From Comamonas composti DSM 21721 (GTDB lineage: Bacteria; Pseudomonadota; Gammaproteobacteria; Burkholderiales; Burkholderiaceae_C): DNA of 61,657 nt. Under the pieces are notes generated by a model, which had not been told where the DNA came from, did not search any database, and worked only from the letters and a program-made list of their open reading frames with translations. Shown here piece after piece: positions 59,633 to 61,657 of this stretch. Position 1 is the first letter of the stretch. Each line of letters begins with the position of its first letter. Position numbers and translations under genes: made by a program. The stretch spans positions 1 to 61,657 of the forward strand of contig NZ_KE386971.1 of NCBI RefSeq assembly GCF_000429845.1, read 5' to 3'.

Positions 59633-61657
59633 ATGAACCACTTCTACCGCCTTGTACGCAGCGCCGACGGCACACGCTACGTTCCCGCCCCCGAAACCGC
59701 CAAGGGCCGGGGCAAGGCCAGCAAGGCCGTGGCCTCGGTCAGCGTGCTGCTGGGCCTGGTGGCCGTGGGTGGCAATGCCTGGGCCCAGGCGCCCCCCGTC
59801 AATGCCCTGCCCACCGGGGGCCAGGTGACGGCCGGCCAGGCCAGCATCGGCCAAAGCGGCAACCAGATGACGGTCAACCAGGGCAGCGACCGGGCCGTCA
59901 TCCACTGGCAGGGCTTTGACATCGGCAGCCAGGCTGCGGTGCGTTTCAACCAGCCGGGCACCAGCTCCGTGGCGCTGAACCGCGTGGTGGCCGGCGACGC
60001 CAGCCAGATCCATGGCCAGCTCAGCGCCAACGGCCAGGTCTGGGTGCTCAACCCCAACGGCGTGGTGTTTGGCCAGGGCAGCCGCGTGGATGTGGGCGGG
60101 CTGGTAGCCAGCACCCTGCACAGCAGCGATGCCGACTTCATGGCCGGCAAGGCGGTGTTCAGCCGTAACAGCAGTGCAGGCAGTGCGGCCAGCGTCATCA
60201 ACCAGGGCGAGATCACCGCCCATGGCGATGGGGGGCAAGCCGGCTTGGTGGCCCTGCTGGCGCCCACCGTGCAAAACGAGGGCATCATCCGCGCCCAGCT
60301 GGGCAATGTGGTGATGGCGGCGGGTGACCGCATCACGCTGAGCGCCGGCGTGGGCGGCAGGCTGCAGGTGGCGGTGGAGCCCTCCACCGTCCAAACGCTG
60401 ATTGAGAACAAACAGCTCATCGTGGCCGACGGCGGCCAGGTGCTGATGACCAGCCGCGCCGCCGATGCACTCTCGGCCGGCGTGGTCTCCAACACCGGCA
60501 CCGTGCAGGCCCGCACCCTGGCCCAGCAAGAAGGCCGCATTGTGCTGCTGGCCGATATGCAGCATGGCAGCACCCAGGTGGCCGGCCTGCTGGACGCCAG
60601 CGCCCCCGCAGGCGATGGTGGCGGTCATGGCGGCAACGGCGGCTTTGTGGACACCAGCGCTGCCCGGGTGCAGATCCAAGCCGGCGCCCGCGTGACCACC
60701 CTGGCCGCCAACGGCAAGACCGGGGAATGGTTGATCGACCCCACGGACTTCACCATCAGCGCCGGCGGAGCCACCCAGACCGACAGCGGCATAGGTGCAG
60801 ACACCCTGGTCGCCAATCTGGCCCATACCGATGTGAGACTGCAAACCGTGGACAGCGGCAGCGAGGCAGGCAGCATCCATGTGAACGCCGATGTGCGCTA
60901 TAGCGCCAACCAGCTCACGCTCAACGCCCACCACGACATCAATATCAACGCCAGCATCGATGTAGGCGGCTCTGGGACATTGGCGCTGAACTATGGCGGC
61001 ACCCAGGGCAACACCGCAACGGCTCCAGCAGCAGACAGCCAGTTGAACGTCAAAGGCCGGGTGAACTTTGCGCAAGCCGGCACCGGCCTGCTCAGCATCA
61101 ACGGCCAGGGCTATACCGTCATCAAGGACGTGACCCAGCTGCAAGCCATGGAGACAGACCTGGCCGGCCACTACGCCCTGGGCGGGGATATTGATGCCAG
61201 TGCCACGGCGATCTGGAACTGCAATGCCGGTACATGCAATGGCTTTAAGCCCATTGGCAGCAACAGCGACGACACAGACGCCACCCGCTTTACCGGCAGC
61301 CTGGATGGCCTGGGCCACAGCATTCGCGATTTGACCGTCAATGTGACCCAGCCGCAGTACACCAACACCAACACCAACTACAGCTACGCCGGCCTGTTTG
61401 GCTATACAGGCGGCAGCGCACGCATTGCCCATGTGGGTTTGGAGAATGCCAGCATCCAGGCATCGGGGGGAGACTGGAACTACGCGGGCGCGCTGGTGGG
61501 GTTGAACGACGGCGGCGGCAGCATCCTCCAAAGCTATGCCACGGGCAGCGCCACCGCATCGGGGGGCTACAACTACGCGGGCGCGCTGGTGGGGATCAAC
61601 TACGGCAGCATCCGCCAAAGCTATGCCACGGGCAGCGCCACGGCATCGGGGGGGAGC
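59633..61657 (+). CDS. TpsA exoprotein, filamentous haemagglutinin N-terminal and GLUG repeats (runs off the window)
   Basis: The 675 visible codons encode an ESPR-like extended signal (MNHFYRLVRSADGTRYVPAP) and hydrophobic core, then the TPS domain (about 55-300): QGSDRAVIHWQGFDIG, the diagnostic VLNPNGVVFG, and AHGDGGQAGLVALLAP. After a linker with EWLIDPTDFTIS, GLUG-type repeats begin near residue 580 (YSYAGLFGYTGG, NYAGALVGLNDGG, NYAGALVGINYGS), with SYATGSATASGG between them. Large surface adhesins and contact-dependent toxins use this architecture; the C-terminal part that would tell them apart is outside the window. Confidence 0.9.
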   Translation, partial: MNHFYRLVRSADGTRYVPAPETAKGRGKASKAVASVSVLLGLVAVGGNAWAQAPPVNALPTGGQVTAGQASIGQSGNQMTVNQGSDRAVIHWQGFDIGSQAAVRFNQPGTSSVALNRVVAGDASQIHGQLSANGQVWVLNPNGVVFGQGSRVDVGGLVASTLHSSDADFMAGKAVFSRNSSAGSAASVINQGEITAHGDGGQAGLVALLAPTVQNEGIIRAQLGNVVMAAGDRITLSAGVGGRLQVAVEPSTVQTLIENKQLIVADGGQVLMTSRAADALSAGVVSNTGTVQARTLAQQEGRIVLLADMQHGSTQVAGLLDASAPAGDGGGHGGNGGFVDTSAARVQIQAGARVTTLAANGKTGEWLIDPTDFTISAGGATQTDSGIGADTLVANLAHTDVRLQTVDSGSEAGSIHVNADVRYSANQLTLNAHHDININASIDVGGSGTLALNYGGTQGNTATAPAADSQLNVKGRVNFAQAGTGLLSINGQGYTVIKDVTQLQAMETDLAGHYALGGDIDASATAIWNCNAGTCNGFKPIGSNSDDTDATRFTGSLDGLGHSIRDLTVNVTQPQYTNTNTNYSYAGLFGYTGGSARIAHVGLENASIQASGGDWNYAGALVGLNDGGGSILQSYATGSATASGGYNYAGALVGINYGSIRQSYATGSATASGGS
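61457..61657 (+). repeat. Tandem coding repeats in tpsA
   Basis: Two near-identical DNA units start AACTACGCGGGCGCGCTGG (61478 and 61571), and GCTATGCCACGGGCAGCGCC recurs at 61533 and 61620. The period is 87-93 bases, differing by a 6-base indel. The third unit is cut by the window end. In-frame changes in copy number are likely between strains. Confidence 0.8.

Noticed and set aside
59492..61618. 708-codon open frame opposite tpsA
   Set aside because: The plus strand has ESPR, the TPS domain and NPNG motif; the opposite frame is repetitive and has no features.
61457..61657. Regular repeats resembling a CRISPR array
   Set aside because: The units are in-frame coding repeats of tpsA (GLUG type), without constant repeat/variable spacer structure.

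Overview
The window is a chromosomal piece of a Comamonadaceae bacterium (Burkholderiales), most likely Comamonas or a close relative. I infer this from the high-GC codon use, the linked mdh/gntR/sdhCDAB-sdhE/gltA cluster, and intergenic repeat types I associate with this family. No search could be run, so the genus is an inference.

Layout. 1-412: left end of an IS110-family element whose transposase leaves the window, with a candidate bridge-RNA region, next to tRNA-Leu(CAG). 648-7348: a DUF349 coiled-coil protein and a very large AsmA/DUF748-type envelope protein. 8127-10996: a lytic transglycosylase, then a ZTP (pfl) riboswitch controlling glyA-nrdR. 11122-18594: an MFS transporter behind a Fur-like box, aroC, a CBS-domain protein, metY and two alpha/beta hydrolases. 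18798-23359: an Mpo1-like protein and then an AT-richer island with a Tle1-type T6SS lipase effector, one intact DUF3304 lipoprotein (probable immunity) and two decayed copies of that lipoprotein. 23917-30867: a YihY-type membrane protein, DUF2069, an FAD oxidase, a lipoprotein, thyA, folA and an ApaH-like phosphatase.

30868-31715 is an IS5-family (IS427-like) element with a split transposase. 31799-44031 is the TCA-cycle core: acnB, a secreted protein of unknown role, a CitE/HpcH-like lyase, tam and mdh on the minus strand; gntR, sdhCDAB, sdhE and gltA on the plus strand, with a palindromic operator between the two arms. 44237-57198 is an aldehyde/alcohol/C1 oxidation region: an AcoR-like sigma-54 activator, an aldehyde dehydrogenase with a good -24/-12 promoter, a DEAD-box helicase, a GlxA-type AraC regulator, glutathione-dependent formaldehyde oxidation (frmA, frmB), gldA and an SDR. 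57591-61657 is a two-partner secretion pair: the TpsB pore and the N-terminal part of a TpsA exoprotein.

The most unusual signals are: (i) the effector/immunity island, where each decayed immunity copy is followed by a 9-codon stump of the effector gene with its own ribosome binding site; (ii) small hairpin elements with the same terminal repeats as the resident IS5 element, which repeatedly sit on or supply stop codons of neighbouring genes; (iii) the IS110 left end; and (iv) the riboswitch-controlled glyA-nrdR unit. Two other intergenic repeat families recur through the window.
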